A stretch of DNA of 64,000 nt, taken from assembly GCA_016872725.1 (NCBI GenBank), contig VGZC01000021.1, forward strand, positions 1 through 64,000. The letters run 5' to 3'. The stretch's first letter is position 1. Every line of letters starts with the position of its first letter. The stretch comes from Planctomycetota bacterium (lineage in GTDB: Bacteria; Planctomycetota; Planctomycetia; Pirellulales; Pirellulaceae). Shown here piece after piece: positions 8,646 to 18,958 of the stretch. Below the pieces are notes generated by a model, which saw nothing but the letters and a program-made list of their open reading frames with translations, had not been told where the DNA came from and did not search any database. The position numbers and the translations under genes were made by a program.

Positions 8646-10880
8646 ATGGAAAGTCGCCTGGCTGAGGAACGAGGAACGGACCATTCGGATGACGAGGCTT
8701 CGGGCCCGGCGCCCGAGGTGACCGTAACGGGAGACGAACTCACGGCGCATGCGACGTACGACAAGTGCATGGCCCTCGCGCGCAACACCTGGTGGACGTG
8801 GCATCCCGAGGTCATCAACCTGTTCCGCGATCTCGACCCGATCCGTTGGAGACAGCTCGATCACAATCCGATCGCCCTGCTTCGGGAGTTCACGCCCGAA
8901 CGGCTCGCGCTCCGGGCGACGGAAATGGTCCTGTTCAGCCGTATCAACTATGCCTACCGGCGGCTGAAGGAATACCTCGCCGAGACCAAGACATGGGCGT
9001 CGACCAACGCCGGAGTGCTCGGCGCGCGGCCCGTGGCGTATTTTTCGGCCGAGTTCGGGCTGCACGAGTCGATCCCGATCTACTCGGGAGGGCTTGGCGT
9101 TCTCTCGGGCGATCACATCAAGAGCGCGAGCGGGCTCGCAATTCCGCTCGTCGGAATCGGACTCTTCTACGATCAAGGCTATTTCAAACAGCATCTCGAT
9201 TCGAACGGCTATCAACAGGAAGAATATTTCGACACGAAGGTCGAGAATCTTCCGTTCGAGCCCGCCGTCTCGCCGGCAGGCGAACCGGTGACGATCGGCA
9301 TCGAGACGCGGGGCGGAACCTTGCTCGCCAAGGTCTGGCTGCTTCGGGTCGGTCGGATCTCGCTCTATCTGCTCGACTCCAACGTCGACGGCAACACGCC
9401 CCAGGATCGGGAGCTGACGAGCCGGCTGTACGGCGGCGACGAGCGGATCCGGATCCGGCAGGAACTGCTGCTGGGCGTTGGAGGCGTCAAGGCGCTGCGG
9501 GCGCTGGGCATTCGGCCGGGCGTCTATCACTTGAACGAGGGACACAGCGCGTTCGCGCCGCTCGAAGTCGTTCGCGCTCGCATGGAGGACGACGGGCTGG
9601 CGTTCGACGACGCGATGCGCGTCGTCGTGAGGCAAACGGTCTTCACGACGCACACTCCCGTCCCCGCCGGCCACGATCGGTTCGACGCAACGCTGATCGA
9701 GGAACACCTTGGGCCTCTGCGCGATCAGCTCGGCATCACCTTCCAGCAGTTGATGGGCATCGGACGCGTCGATCCGCAGAACGACGGCGAGTCGTTTTGC
9801 ATGACGGTCGTCGGACTCAAGATGTCGCGGTACGCGAACGCGGTGAGCAACCTGCACGGGCATATCTCGCGCCGGATGTGGGCGCTGCTCTGGCCGAGGC
9901 GGCGCGAGGAGGACATTCCGATCGGCCATATCACCAACGGCGTGCATGTCCCGAGCTGGTTGGCGGGGCAGATGCGCCAGCTCTACGACCGCCACTTCGC
10001 GCACGGCTGGATCCGGCGGATGGGAGAGCCCGAGGTCTGGCAGGCGATCCACACCGTCGATCCCGGCGAATTGTGGGAAACCCACAACACGCTCAAGACG
10101 CTGCTGCTCGCCTTCGTGCGCCGTCGAGTCAGCCGGCAATGCCGCCGACGCGGGGAAAGCGACGACATCGTCGAAGCGGCTCGAAACGTACTCGACCCGA
10201 ACATCCTCACAATCGGTTTCGGTCGGCGGTTCGCAACGTATAAGCGAGCGAACCTGATCTTGTCGGACCTGGATCGGTTGGATCGGATGCTCAATTCGGC
10301 CGATCGGCCCGTCCAGATGATCTTCGCGGGCAAGGCGCATCCGAAGGACGAGCCGGGAAAACAGTTCATCCAGAAGATCGCCAATCTGCGGCATGATCCG
10401 CGCTTCGCTCGGCGCGTGGTCTACATCGAGGACTATGACATCAACGTCTGCCGGCACATGGTCCAGGGCGTCGATGTCTGGCTCAACAACCCCCGCCGGC
10501 CGCTCGAAGCGTCGGGCACCAGCGGCCAAAAAGTCGTGCTCAACGGCGGCCTCAACCTGTCGGTGCTCGACGGTTGGTGGGCGGAGGCGTTCGACGGCTC
10601 GAACGGTTTCGCGATCGGCCACGGGTCGAGCCACGTTTCGGATGAAATCACCGATCGACGCGACGCGGAGAGTCTCTACGCGACGCTCGAGACGCGCGTC
10701 ATTCCAACGTATTACGCGCGCGACGTCGACGGCCTGCCCGGTAAGTGGATCAAGATGATGATGAGCTCGATCAGCACGTGTGCCTGGCGTTTCAGCGCGC
10801 ACCGCATGGTGATGGACTACACGCGGCTGTCCTATGTTCCCGCGGCGGGCGGCGTCAGTTGCGAAATGCCCGATCCCTAA
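8646..10880 (+). CDS. glgP: Alpha-glucan (glycogen) phosphorylase, GT35
   Basis: The 744-residue protein is a short-type bacterial glucan phosphorylase that releases glucose-1-phosphate from glycogen or maltodextrin. It opens with the DUF3417-type segment ([20 protein letters not shown], near residue 40), then [30 protein letters not shown] and [10 protein letters not shown]. Further conserved blocks are [26 protein letters not shown] and [31 protein letters not shown] near 620-640 holds the pyridoxal-phosphate lysine. AGGAAG upstream of the ATG at 8646 supports this start over the longer open frame from 8460. Length is about 100 residues shorter than E. coli GlgP, as usual for this subgroup. 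No other glycogen gene is in the window. Confidence 0.93.
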   Translation: MESRLAEERGTDHSDDEASGPAPEVTVTGDELTAHATYDKCMALARNTWWTWHPEVINLFRDLDPIRWRQLDHNPIALLREFTPERLALRATEMVLFSRINYAYRRLKEYLAETKTWASTNAGVLGARPVAYFSAEFGLHESIPIYSGGLGVLSGDHIKSASGLAIPLVGIGLFYDQGYFKQHLDSNGYQQEEYFDTKVENLPFEPAVSPAGEPVTIGIETRGGTLLAKVWLLRVGRISLYLLDSNVDGNTPQDRELTSRLYGGDERIRIRQELLLGVGGVKALRALGIRPGVYHLNEGHSAFAPLEVVRARMEDDGLAFDDAMRVVVRQTVFTTHTPVPAGHDRFDATLIEEHLGPLRDQLGITFQQLMGIGRVDPQNDGESFCMTVVGLKMSRYANAVSNLHGHISRRMWALLWPRRREEDIPIGHITNGVHVPSWLAGQMRQLYDRHFAHGWIRRMGEPEVWQAIHTVDPGELWETHNTLKTLLLAFVRRRVSRQCRRRGESDDIVEAARNVLDPNILTIGFGRRFATYKRANLILSDLDRLDRMLNSADRPVQMIFAGKAHPKDEPGKQFIQKIANLRHDPRFARRVVYIEDYDINVCRHMVQGVDVWLNNPRRPLEASGTSGQKVVLNGGLNLSVLDGWWAEAFDGSNGFAIGHGSSHVSDEITDRRDAESLYATLETRVIPTYYARDVDGLPGKWIKMMMSSISTCAWRFSAHRMVMDYTRLSYVPAAGGVSCEMPDP

Positions 10881-11218
10881 CCGAAGACGGTTACCTACCC
10901 GCCGCCGCCGAGCTTGTCTCGGCCTTGGGCTGCCGGATGGAACAATCGCCCTAGGAAGTGGCTCTTCCGTTCTTGAACAAGCTCGCCTACGCCCTCGGAA
11001 GGAGACATGTTTTCCAGGACAGCTACTTTGTCAGTCGGCACGCTTGGCGGTTACGATCCGGGAGTCATTCCAAGGGGTTTGTAGTGCACAGTCGGCGCCC
11101 CGCCGAGACAAGCTCCGCGGCGGCGGGAACTCCAAATGAAAATACTCGACAATCGCCTCCAACCGCGTAATTCGGGCTAACGATCGGGCAAGCTGGAAGC
11201 TTGCCCCACGTTTTCGAT
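10881..11218. other. Gene-free stretch between glgP and a convergent hypothetical gene
   Basis: I see no coding region here. It contains the first of two copies of a 24-bp dyad element (11187-11210), described separately. A short 6-bp stem overlaps the glgP stop (10878-10893) but is not followed by a T run. Confidence 0.6.
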
Positions 11219-11249
11219 TCAGCGCGGCAAGCTGGAAGCTTGCCCCACG
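11187..11249. repeat. Two copies of a 24-bp dyad repeat (REP-like)
   Basis: GGCAAGCTGGAAGCTTGCC followed by CCACG occurs at 11187-11210 and, identically, at 11226-11249. The core CAAGC-TGGAA-GCTTG is an inverted repeat able to form a short hairpin. On the minus strand the element reads through as VGQASSLP. I recall this peptide text as common in spurious or terminal reading frames of planctomycete genomes, which suggests a dispersed repeat family; that cannot be checked here. Confidence 0.8.
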
Positions 11250-12199
11250 TGCCATCGGCCGTCGCGAAACGTAGTTTGTCGAGGATCGAACTCGGTGATC
11301 GTCTCGAGCCGCAGGGGCCGGGCGATCCGAGCGATCTGCGAGGGCAACAAGCGGGACCAATCGGTCGAGCGTTCCGCCATCCGATCCTCGTCGCCCAGCG
11401 ATTCCGCGAGCATCCGCCGTTCGACGCGCAGGATCCGAATGGTCCAATCGTCGGGCGGCGGTTCGCGTCGTCGCAGGCGGCTCCCGCAGAGCGCCAGGAA
11501 TTCGCCGTGCGTCATCAGACCGGCGTAGGGCGCGAAGGCCGCGTCCATGCCGGGCCGTTTTGCGAGCGTATCGGCCTCCTGATAACGGCCCTTTCGGAGC
11601 AGTTCAAGGGCCTTCCAAACGGGGCGCGTGTCGATCGCGCGGTTCGCGGCCGGAGGCGTGTCCGCCGGTCGTGCGCCGATCGCCGCGAGCAACCGCTCGT
11701 CGCGCCCCGGATCCAACAAATAGGCCATCGCGCGGAATCGCCGCGCCTCCTCGTCGGTGCGGGCCAGTCCGGCCATGCCCAGGAGCGCGCCGCGCCCCAG
11801 TTGTTCCGGGTCCAAATGCGCGGCGATCACGAAGAGCCTGAGGCTCATGTCCCGCGCCTCGGGATCGACGCGTTTTTCGGCGAGTTCCTCGGCGTAGTCG
11901 CGGTAGTCCTTCGGCCGGGCCGGATCGAGGTCGGCGAGCCTCGCCGCGTCGACGGCGTCGTACAGGACGTCGATTTCGGCGCGTTCGATCGTCCGCTCCT
12001 TCCAATTCCCCTCCGCATCCGCGACGCGGACCACGACGCGCGCGTCGTCGGCTCGGACGAGGTACCCATGGACCGGCTGAGGCTGCCCTTTGAGCAGGAC
12101 CGTCACGCCGGGCGCCGCGCGCGGCGCCCCGAACACGGCGATGGCGAAGGCGCATCCCCAAAGCCGGGTCGGGCGCCTCGCGAAGGAACGTCGCGTCAT
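11219..12199 (-). CDS. Exported hypothetical protein, last gene of the ExbBD operon
   Basis: This 326-residue protein has a short basic N-terminus and a hydrophobic signal-like segment (about residues 14-32, ending AAPG). A region follows that resembles small beta domains of secreted planctomycete proteins (YLVRADDARVVVRVADAEG, near 45). The rest is helical and rich in charged residues. The ATG at 12199 overlaps the stop of the upstream gene as ATGA, so translation is coupled. The last residues, HVGQASSLPR, are encoded by the 24-bp dyad repeat at 11226-11249, and the stop lies just after it, so the native C-terminus was probably altered by the repeat. I do not recognise a catalytic motif. Its place in the operon suggests a periplasmic partner of the ExbBD complex. 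Confidence 0.7.
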   Translation of the reverse strand: MTRRSFARRPTRLWGCAFAIAVFGAPRAAPGVTVLLKGQPQPVHGYLVRADDARVVVRVADAEGNWKERTIERAEIDVLYDAVDAARLADLDPARPKDYRDYAEELAEKRVDPEARDMSLRLFVIAAHLDPEQLGRGALLGMAGLARTDEEARRFRAMAYLLDPGRDERLLAAIGARPADTPPAANRAIDTRPVWKALELLRKGRYQEADTLAKRPGMDAAFAPYAGLMTHGEFLALCGSRLRRREPPPDDWTIRILRVERRMLAESLGDEDRMAERSTDWSRLLPSQIARIARPLRLETITEFDPRQTTFRDGRWHVGQASSLPR

Positions 12200-15100
12200 G
12201 ACGGTTTCTCCTTCGCCGCCAGGACCATGATGAGCTTGGCGGCGACTCGATGCGAGCCCCACAACTGATCGAGCAGATTCTCCGCCGCGCGCTCCGATTC
12301 CCGCGCGGCCAACACTTCGCCCTCCCCGCCTCCCATTTCGATGTCGACTTCGACCGCCAGCAGAGCGACCCACGCCTGATGGAGCCGCACGGTCCGTTCG
12401 AGATCGTTGTCGGCGATCGGATCGATGACGGCGAGTTCGCGAACCAATCGATCGACCTGCTCGACGCGGCTCGGCGCGGCCGTCAGCTTCGCGCGAAGCC
12501 GCGCGGCCGACAACTCGATCCACTTCCGCAGCGCGTCCGAACCGTTCGCATCCGAAGGCGATTCGGAAGGAGCGCCCGCGATGGCAAGCCACGCGTGCCA
12601 TTCCTCACTCAGTTGTCGGCCGAGCGCGGCGGGCCCCGACGGTTCATCTTCCCGCGCGGACGACGGAGCGCGGTTCCGCTCGACGGCCTCGATCGCTCCG
12701 TCCAAGACCCACAGCCGCAATCGGGCCGCCCCGTCCGTTTCGTTCGGAATCTCCCCCACATCGGGCGCGATCCGAGCCAGCGTCTCGGCGACCTGGCCGC
12801 GATCGGCCCGCGTCGCGCCGATGGCGTGGGCGAGCGCGATCCGGAGGTTCGTCCACTTTCCAAGGCCCGCGATCCGTTCAAGCCTCCGCGCATGCTCAGT
12901 CTCATTCCGCGGTGAAAGCAAATAGTCCGCGAGTCGTTCCGCCGTTTCGGGATGGATGTCCTCGACGGATTCCAGGACGAGCCGCAGCGAGTCGAGAAAC
13001 GCCATGCGTTCGTGGATCTGTTTCGAGCGTGATAACCCGTTCACCCACCGATCGATCTCGGCCGCGTTGCCATAGCGGGTCGCGACAGGAACGGCTGTTT
13101 CCCCGCTCGATCCCGTCGGCGAAGCGGAGGGCCGTTCGACGGAATCGAGTCCGGCCAGTTCATCAAAACGACGGTCGTCGTGATGGACAAGGCAGAGCCC
13201 GAGCGAAATGGCGCGGGCGAGTCGAGCCGTCTCGTCGATCATCCGTTCGGACGCGGCGCCGGTCGTGTCGCGTTCGAGGAGTTCTTCCAATCGGTCCGTG
13301 ACGATGCGCACCCGCTCGGCGCGCGTCAACGACGGCGTTGCGGGAAGGCCGAGCGATTCGCGCACGACTCGGGGAATGGGGCGGTCCGTTGAAACGTCAT
13401 CGCTTGACTTCCCGACGGCGGCGAGCAATCGTCGGCCAAGATCATCGCGCAGCGACGCGTCTTTCGTCCGTTCGAATGCGTCGACGAGCCGCGCGATGGG
13501 CAGAGGATCGGGACGCGTCAGCACGTCCTCGACGTACGGTTGGTACGGTCGCCACCCCGCTCCGGACGCGGGCAGCGCCGCGCGAAGGACATCGGCCACG
13601 AGGAGTCGACGATCCGTGTCCGGAAGGTCATTCTTGGAGTCCCGTTCCGCTTTCGCGAGGGTGGCGAGCACCGCGGTGGGTTTGCGATCGGCCGCGATCG
13701 CGGCGAGTTCGCGCAGAGACCGGCGGAGCAACGCGGCGAACGCGCGTCGCTCCAACGCGTCCTTCGCCTCGGCGGCGATCGCCGGTTCGCCGAGCGATTC
13801 AAGAAGGTCGCCGATCCATGCGGCGGACCGCTCGGGACCGGCGCGTCCGGTCGCATCCAGGAGTATCCGAAGTGCCGCGTATTGGGGACCCGAATCGAGG
13901 CCCGCCTCATCGTCCACCGCGAACGGAGCGGCGACCCGCTCGCACAGCGCGCGCGACAGATCGACGCGACTCTCCGCGCCGGGTTCGCGGACCAGACAGT
14001 GCGCGAGGAGTTCTCCGAGCGCCGATCGGCCTCGGAGCGAGTCACCCGCGCGGGCCGCGATCGATGCGAGCGCGCGATAGGCAGCGCCGCGCGTCGCCGA
14101 CGGATTCTCGTCCAACTTGGCCAGTTCGCTCTTCTCCGCATCGGTCATTTCACGGCGCGCCGCGATCCGAAGCACCTCCATGTCGCCCGTCCACCAGGAT
14201 TCCCGAGCGGTTTCCGTGGGCTTTGAATCGGATGACCGGATGGACGGCGACGCGGCGGCATCCGACTCGCGTTCGACCTCCATTCCCGCCGGCGGCCGAT
14301 CGTGCGACGCGTCTTGCCAGTACGCGGCGATCGACGCGCGGAACACAAACGCGTAGAAGCCGCCCAAGAACAGCGTGACGGCGACACCCGACCCGATCAG
14401 CGCGGCCTTTACAATGCGCCGTTCGCGGATTCGGCCGAGCTTCCGGGATTCGATGCAGTCGGCGATCAGTTGACGGCCCTGTTCCAAAGTGAATCCCCAC
14501 TGCTCGCATCGGGCGAGCACTTCGGATTCGTCCTCGCGGCGCAATCGCGTCGAATCGCCAAGCCGTTCCTGGACCACCGCGTCGACATACCGCGCCGCCT
14601 GTTCGAGACTGACGACCTGGATCTTCAATCCCGCGGCCACATCATGGATGGCGGACCTCGCGTCGTCGGTGGCAAGACCATAGAGCTGTTCCGCGCGCCA
14701 GATCAGTTGCTGGTGCGCGGGCGGCGCGATCGCGCCGCTGGTGAGCCCGCCCAGGCTGCGCCGCAGATCCTGAACGAACGCCTCACGGCGCTCGGATCGC
14801 TGTTTCACCGCGCCGCGCCGCGTTTCTCGACCGCGCTGGATCATCTCGACCACTTGCGGAACAACCTGTTCGTCGAGCCCCAATTCCCGGGCGATCGCGG
14901 CGAGTATCAGATGGCATCGCGCCGACATACCGCGTTCCCGCGCGACGATCGGAAGCGCCCGCGTCACGAGCTCCTCGAACCGCGGATCGTCGGGTTCGCT
15001 CCCCTTGTCGGCTCGCGCCGACAAGACGGGCAGATCGAGCGCCGCGGATTCCTCGACGAGCAGATGCCGCGCGAAGACGCGGGAAAGGCCGAGCTTCCTC

Positions 15101-15846
15101 GCGCCCTCATCAACCAACTTCCGTTCCGCGCTCGCCGACAGATAGCCCCTCGACTCGCGTTTGTGCTCGATGGCCAGACGCAGGTAACGGCGATAGGCGT
15201 CGGCCGGTTGCCAAACCTCCTGAGGTTCGTTCGGCGCCGCGACCGGAGGGGCGGGCGGAGACGATGGTGTTGCGGCCTCGGTCCGCGTCGCCGCCATCGA
15301 TGACGGCGCCCGTTCGGAGCGCGGGGGCGCGCCGAGCGACCGCATGGCTTCGTCGAATTGGGCCTCGCTCAAGCCGAGCGAATGGGCGAGATCGGCGAGG
15401 ATCGCATAGGCGCGGGTATCCACGCCGCGGCTTTCGACGATGATCCCCCGCGCCCGATCGTGGAACAAGGCGACCCGCTTCCGGTCCTCCATGCTGGCCC
15501 AGCGTTCCCGCGCCCGCTCGGCGTCCGCGAGAGGAGCCGCGATCGGTGGCGCCGCCGGCTCGGGAACCGACTCCCACCATCGCCGATCGTCGTCGCCGGT
15601 CGCGTCGTCCGGCTCCTCCGCGTTCCGTTCACCGGCGATCACGCCCCGTTCACGGAGCGATTCGACGATGCGAGCGAGTTCCGCGTCGGTCATTCCCGCC
15701 GATTCGGCGAGCCGGCTCAGCGATTCCCACGCCTGCGTATCGAGCCCGCGCCGATCGAGGAACAAGGGCGCGGCTCGTTCGAGGAAATCGCGCACCCGCG
15801 GTTCCTCGATGAGCGGTCGTTCGGACCTGGGTTCGCGCGCCGACAT
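12196..15846 (-). CDS. Large single-span membrane protein with repeated helical domains (ExbBD operon)
   Basis: The 1216-residue protein starts with four or more related helical units of about 60 residues (around 10-75, 105-160, 210-270 and 275-335). Each has a pattern like LFLDRRGLDTQAWESLSRLA. One transmembrane helix follows near residue 485 (ALIGSGVAVTLFLGGFYAF). The C-terminal 700 residues are helix-rich and HEAT- or TPR-like, without catalytic motifs. The N-terminal half would be cytoplasmic and the C-terminal half periplasmic, or the reverse. The start at 15846 is chosen because the conserved units begin there; the longer frame to 16110 adds Arg-rich text with no conserved look. It lies between a TPR-like gene and a small exported protein in an operon with an ExbB channel, so a scaffold of that machine is likely. 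I know no named family. Confidence 0.72.
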   Translation of the reverse strand: MSAREPRSERPLIEEPRVRDFLERAAPLFLDRRGLDTQAWESLSRLAESAGMTDAELARIVESLRERGVIAGERNAEEPDDATGDDDRRWWESVPEPAAPPIAAPLADAERARERWASMEDRKRVALFHDRARGIIVESRGVDTRAYAILADLAHSLGLSEAQFDEAMRSLGAPPRSERAPSSMAATRTEAATPSSPPAPPVAAPNEPQEVWQPADAYRRYLRLAIEHKRESRGYLSASAERKLVDEGARKLGLSRVFARHLLVEESAALDLPVLSARADKGSEPDDPRFEELVTRALPIVARERGMSARCHLILAAIARELGLDEQVVPQVVEMIQRGRETRRGAVKQRSERREAFVQDLRRSLGGLTSGAIAPPAHQQLIWRAEQLYGLATDDARSAIHDVAAGLKIQVVSLEQAARYVDAVVQERLGDSTRLRREDESEVLARCEQWGFTLEQGRQLIADCIESRKLGRIRERRIVKAALIGSGVAVTLFLGGFYAFVFRASIAAYWQDASHDRPPAGMEVERESDAAASPSIRSSDSKPTETARESWWTGDMEVLRIAARREMTDAEKSELAKLDENPSATRGAAYRALASIAARAGDSLRGRSALGELLAHCLVREPGAESRVDLSRALCERVAAPFAVDDEAGLDSGPQYAALRILLDATGRAGPERSAAWIGDLLESLGEPAIAAEAKDALERRAFAALLRRSLRELAAIAADRKPTAVLATLAKAERDSKNDLPDTDRRLLVADVLRAALPASGAGWRPYQPYVEDVLTRPDPLPIARLVDAFERTKDASLRDDLGRRLLAAVGKSSDDVSTDRPIPRVVRESLGLPATPSLTRAERVRIVTDRLEELLERDTTGAASERMIDETARLARAISLGLCLVHHDDRRFDELAGLDSVERPSASPTGSSGETAVPVATRYGNAAEIDRWVNGLSRSKQIHERMAFLDSLRLVLESVEDIHPETAERLADYLLSPRNETEHARRLERIAGLGKWTNLRIALAHAIGATRADRGQVAETLARIAPDVGEIPNETDGAARLRLWVLDGAIEAVERNRAPSSAREDEPSGPAALGRQLSEEWHAWLAIAGAPSESPSDANGSDALRKWIELSAARLRAKLTAAPSRVEQVDRLVRELAVIDPIADNDLERTVRLHQAWVALLAVEVDIEMGGGEGEVLAARESERAAENLLDQLWGSHRVAAKLIMVLAAKEKPS

Positions 15847-15911
15847 GCTGCACTCTCGGGCGGACCGGGCGGCAAGCCGTTCGCCGCGGTACCCCGTCCA
15901 AGCGGAACGAA

Positions 15912-18437
15912 TTATCGAAGCGACCGCTCCAACGCGACGAACTTCTCTCGCCAATCGGGAGGCCCGAGATCGGGATCGAGCTCGCGCAATTGATCGAAAA
16001 CGGTCCGCGCGGCCGGTGGATCCACGACCATCAGGCACCGAATCTGGTGGTACTTCGCCTCGTACCATTCTGCCACACCGACACGGGTCCCCGCCAGGAT
16101 CGTTCGCCAATGCGTCAGCGACTCGGCATGATCGGCGTCCTCGAATGCGAGCTGCGCCGCGGCCCGCAGGAACGCCCGATCCTTGGGGAAGGCGGCGAGC
16201 AACCGATCGGCGACAAGCCGCGCGTCGGCGCGGCGCCCCAGACGGCGCGTGAGCGCGAGGTACTTCGTGGATGCGGCGAGCGCGTTTCGGTTGGCTTGCA
16301 GTGCTTCGGGCGTGTCGCCGAGCGAGCGGGCGAGTCGTTCATAGATCGCCAGAGCCCGGGAAGCGGCTTCGGAACCGGAGGGTCCTTCGCGTTCGACGGC
16401 CGCGTCGGCCATCTTCGCGGCGGCGACCAACCCCGCGATCTCGAATCGCGTTCCGCTTCCCTGCTCCAGCATCCACGCGACATGCGGATCCGCGCGGTCC
16501 GGTTGATTCCCACCGCGTCCGGCCTGGATTCCCCGATAATGCCATTCGGACAGCAGATCGCGCGGCGCCGCGGCCGTTTCGACGTTCGCGTCGAGATGGC
16601 GCCGCGCGGTCGGCCAATCGCCGCGCTGCACGGCCATGTCGAGCGCCATCAGGCGAAGGCGAAGCACGTCGGTTGGATCGAGCCGCGAACCGGCCGCGGC
16701 GAACAACTCGTCAATCGCACGCACCGCCGACTCGGCGGCCGCGTCCCGTTCCGCATCGGGCGCGTGCTTCCATTCTTCGCAGAGCAGGCGGCATCGTTCC
16801 TGCCGCGCCGCCAGGTAACTCGGATCGCTCGGCGGGATCTTCTCGAGCGCGTCGATCTGTTGCCGGGGCGGCGCCGAACCCATCGACATGCGCATCGCGA
16901 GGAACTCGGCTTTGCGCGTGTGTTCGTGTCCGGGGAACTCACGCTTGAGCCAGTCGAGCGCCGCATGGACCGCCTGATCGGATCCCCCTTCGTCCTTCCA
17001 TCGCCGATGCGCCGCGGCGAACGCCATCCATCCCGATTCGACCGCGCCCGAATCGCCGGCCGTGCGGAGCGTTTCGGCGGCCCGCGCGTATTCCGCCGCC
17101 GCTTCGGCGATCCGCCCCGATTGAAACAGGCACCACGCCAATTCCGCTCGGCAATGGCCGGCTCCCACGATGTCGCCGGCCGATTCGGGATCGACGAGCG
17201 CCGCGCGCAGCATTTCGAGGGCCGCTTGGTAGTCATCGGCTTTCTTGGATCGATCGGCCGTCTCGCGAAGCTGCCTGCCTCGCAGCCAACGGAGCGTGAA
17301 TCCCTCGGGATTGTCGAACGCGACCTGGTACTTGTTGAGAAGCTCGCGCAGGATTCCATGTTGCCTGAGCCGCGCGAGCCCCCGGATTCCGGACTGGCCG
17401 ATCGAACGCGACGCATCGGATTCGCGATGCGCCGGGTCGCCGTACGCGGAGCGAACGAGCAGCGCGCACAGGCTGACACGCTCCTGCGTCGGTTCGCTCG
17501 GCAACGCCGCGATCCGGGTCGCGGCGAACCGCGCGGCCTCCTCCCGTTTCCCCGCGTTGATGAGTCCGAGTACGTACCAGTAGTCGGCCTGGCCCCGCAA
17601 ATCGGCGGGCGCGCCGCCCTTGGCAAGACATTGGAAACAGGCTTGACTCTCCGTCAAATCCCCCAACCCCGCCTCGCAAAGGCCGAGTCCGATCAGCGCG
17701 CGGGCGCGCCAGGGCGATTCGAGCCCGAGCAGATCGGGATCGAGGGCGGCGACCTTTTCGTCGTCGGTGATTTCGAGGAGCGATCGGAAGTCGGCCCGAG
17801 CCTTCCGCGCGTCATCGTTCATTCCGGTGATCATCAGCGCGCGATAATACCTCGACCACCCCGCGAAATACGCGGCGCGCGCCGCCATCGCCCGATCGCC
17901 CATCAGCGCCGCATCGGCGGCCCCGTCCGCCCCTCCCCGCTTCTCCGATTCGGCGATGCGCCGTTCCACGTCGACCCTCAACTGGTCGCTCCGCGATTCG
18001 AGCACGGGCGTGATCCGTTCGAGGATGGCGCGGGCCTCGTCGCGCGACGCCGTCTCGCCCGCATCCCCCATCCATTGCCCCGCGAGCTTCTCCGCGCGCT
18101 GGAAATCGGCTTGGAGCAGCAAGATGTCGAGCGACGCGGTTCGCGCGGCGGGGTAGTCGTTGAGCAGTTTGGCGACGCGGCGCGACAGGTCGTCGTAACG
18201 GTCCTTTCGATCGAGGTTCTCGAGCAACTGCCGCGAATAGAGATCGGCCAACTCGATCGCGGCCGCCTTCTTCCCATCCGAATCCGGACCGATCGCCGAC
18301 CAGCGCGTCTCGAGAAGCCTCGTCCGCAGATCGACAAGCCCCAATCGTTCGAGATAGGCGGAAAGCCGCTGGTCCTCGGCGTCCGGAGGCGCCAGGACCG
18401 ACACCGCGACGAGCAGCGCGAGCCGAGCGGCGATCAT
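15912..18437 (-). CDS. Exported TPR-like repeat protein (ExbBD operon)
   Basis: The 841-residue protein has a signal peptide (MIAARLALLVAVSVLAPP) and is otherwise made of helical pairs typical of tetratricopeptide or Sel1-like repeats. Clear units include WSRYYRALMITGMNDDARKA, ALIGLGLCEAGLGDLTESQA, ADYWYVLGLINAGKREEAAR and AELAWCLFQSGRIAEAAAEY. No enzymatic motif is visible. The ATG at 18437 overlaps the stop of the upstream exbD gene (ATGA), so it is translationally coupled to it. A periplasmic TPR protein next to ExbB/ExbD in planctomycetes is a recurrent arrangement to my knowledge. The likely role is to bind an energised channel or its cargo; the cargo is unknown. Confidence 0.8.
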   Translation of the reverse strand: MIAARLALLVAVSVLAPPDAEDQRLSAYLERLGLVDLRTRLLETRWSAIGPDSDGKKAAAIELADLYSRQLLENLDRKDRYDDLSRRVAKLLNDYPAARTASLDILLLQADFQRAEKLAGQWMGDAGETASRDEARAILERITPVLESRSDQLRVDVERRIAESEKRGGADGAADAALMGDRAMAARAAYFAGWSRYYRALMITGMNDDARKARADFRSLLEITDDEKVAALDPDLLGLESPWRARALIGLGLCEAGLGDLTESQACFQCLAKGGAPADLRGQADYWYVLGLINAGKREEAARFAATRIAALPSEPTQERVSLCALLVRSAYGDPAHRESDASRSIGQSGIRGLARLRQHGILRELLNKYQVAFDNPEGFTLRWLRGRQLRETADRSKKADDYQAALEMLRAALVDPESAGDIVGAGHCRAELAWCLFQSGRIAEAAAEYARAAETLRTAGDSGAVESGWMAFAAAHRRWKDEGGSDQAVHAALDWLKREFPGHEHTRKAEFLAMRMSMGSAPPRQQIDALEKIPPSDPSYLAARQERCRLLCEEWKHAPDAERDAAAESAVRAIDELFAAAGSRLDPTDVLRLRLMALDMAVQRGDWPTARRHLDANVETAAAPRDLLSEWHYRGIQAGRGGNQPDRADPHVAWMLEQGSGTRFEIAGLVAAAKMADAAVEREGPSGSEAASRALAIYERLARSLGDTPEALQANRNALAASTKYLALTRRLGRRADARLVADRLLAAFPKDRAFLRAAAQLAFEDADHAESLTHWRTILAGTRVGVAEWYEAKYHQIRCLMVVDPPAARTVFDQLRELDPDLGPPDWREKFVALERSLR

Positions 18438-18862
18438 GGAGTTCCCTCGTCCCACGGCACATACGATACGGGCATGAACCGCGCCGCGGCGCATGCCTGC
18501 ACGGCGGCCGCCGCCATTCCGAACGGCGCTCCATCGACGACCCGCACGAACGCGCCGTCCGATTTGTTCGGGAATTGACGGAGCCGAGCCGTCAGTTCGG
18601 CGACCGACGCCAGGTTGGACGCGCCGAGCCGATACACGTGCGATTCGCCCGACCGAACGATCTCGACGATCGCGGGCTGCAGGTCGCGCTGCGCCGCGTT
18701 CGCCCCCGACCGCTCAACGCGGACCGCGGGATCCAACCAGCGTTCGCTGCTTCCGAACGATGTCGTCATGAAGAAAATCAGGAGCAGGAACACGACATCG
18801 ATCATGCTCGTCATCGCCAGCTCGATCTTCGCGCCCTGCCGCCTGCGGCTTGTCAATCGCAT
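18434..18862 (-). CDS. exbD: ExbD/TolR family protein, second copy
   Basis: The 142-residue protein has a short cytoplasmic start, a transmembrane helix with the ExbD signature IELAMTSMIDVVFLLLIFFM (residues about 13-32, containing the proton-relay Asp), and a periplasmic domain. It works with an ExbB/TolQ channel to couple proton flow to the envelope. GGAG lies five bases upstream of the ATG. It is separated from the first exbD by 96 bases that hold a 12-bp tandem repeat, and overlaps the TPR gene downstream by ATGA. Its periplasmic domain ends in a Cys/Ala-rich segment unlike the first copy, so the two copies probably form a heteromer. Confidence 0.9.
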   Translation of the reverse strand: MRLTSRRRQGAKIELAMTSMIDVVFLLLIFFMTTSFGSSERWLDPAVRVERSGANAAQRDLQPAIVEIVRSGESHVYRLGASNLASVAELTARLRQFPNKSDGAFVRVVDGAPFGMAAAAVQACAAARFMPVSYVPWDEGTP

Positions 18863-18877
18863 GGGTACTCCGCTCTT

Positions 18878-18925
18878 CGTTCCGCCCGTCGTTCCGCCCT
18901 TCGTTCCGCCCGTCGTGCCGACGGC
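18878..18925. repeat. 12-bp tandem repeat between the two exbD genes
   Basis: Units beginning cgttccgccc start at 18878, 18890 and 18902, with a diverged fourth at 18914. The block lies in the 96-base gap between two exbD genes of the same operon and leaves the ribosome-binding site of the downstream gene intact. Confidence 0.7.
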
Positions 18926-18958
18926 CTGTCGTCCGCTCCGCGCGCCGCGCCGAGTCGC

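Noticed and set aside
10878..10893. Stem at the glgP stop as a terminator
   Set aside because: Only six base pairs and no T run follow.
11187..11249. Two 24-bp copies as attachment sites of a mobile element
   Set aside because: No integrase or transposase lies between or beside them, and the copies are only 39 bases apart.
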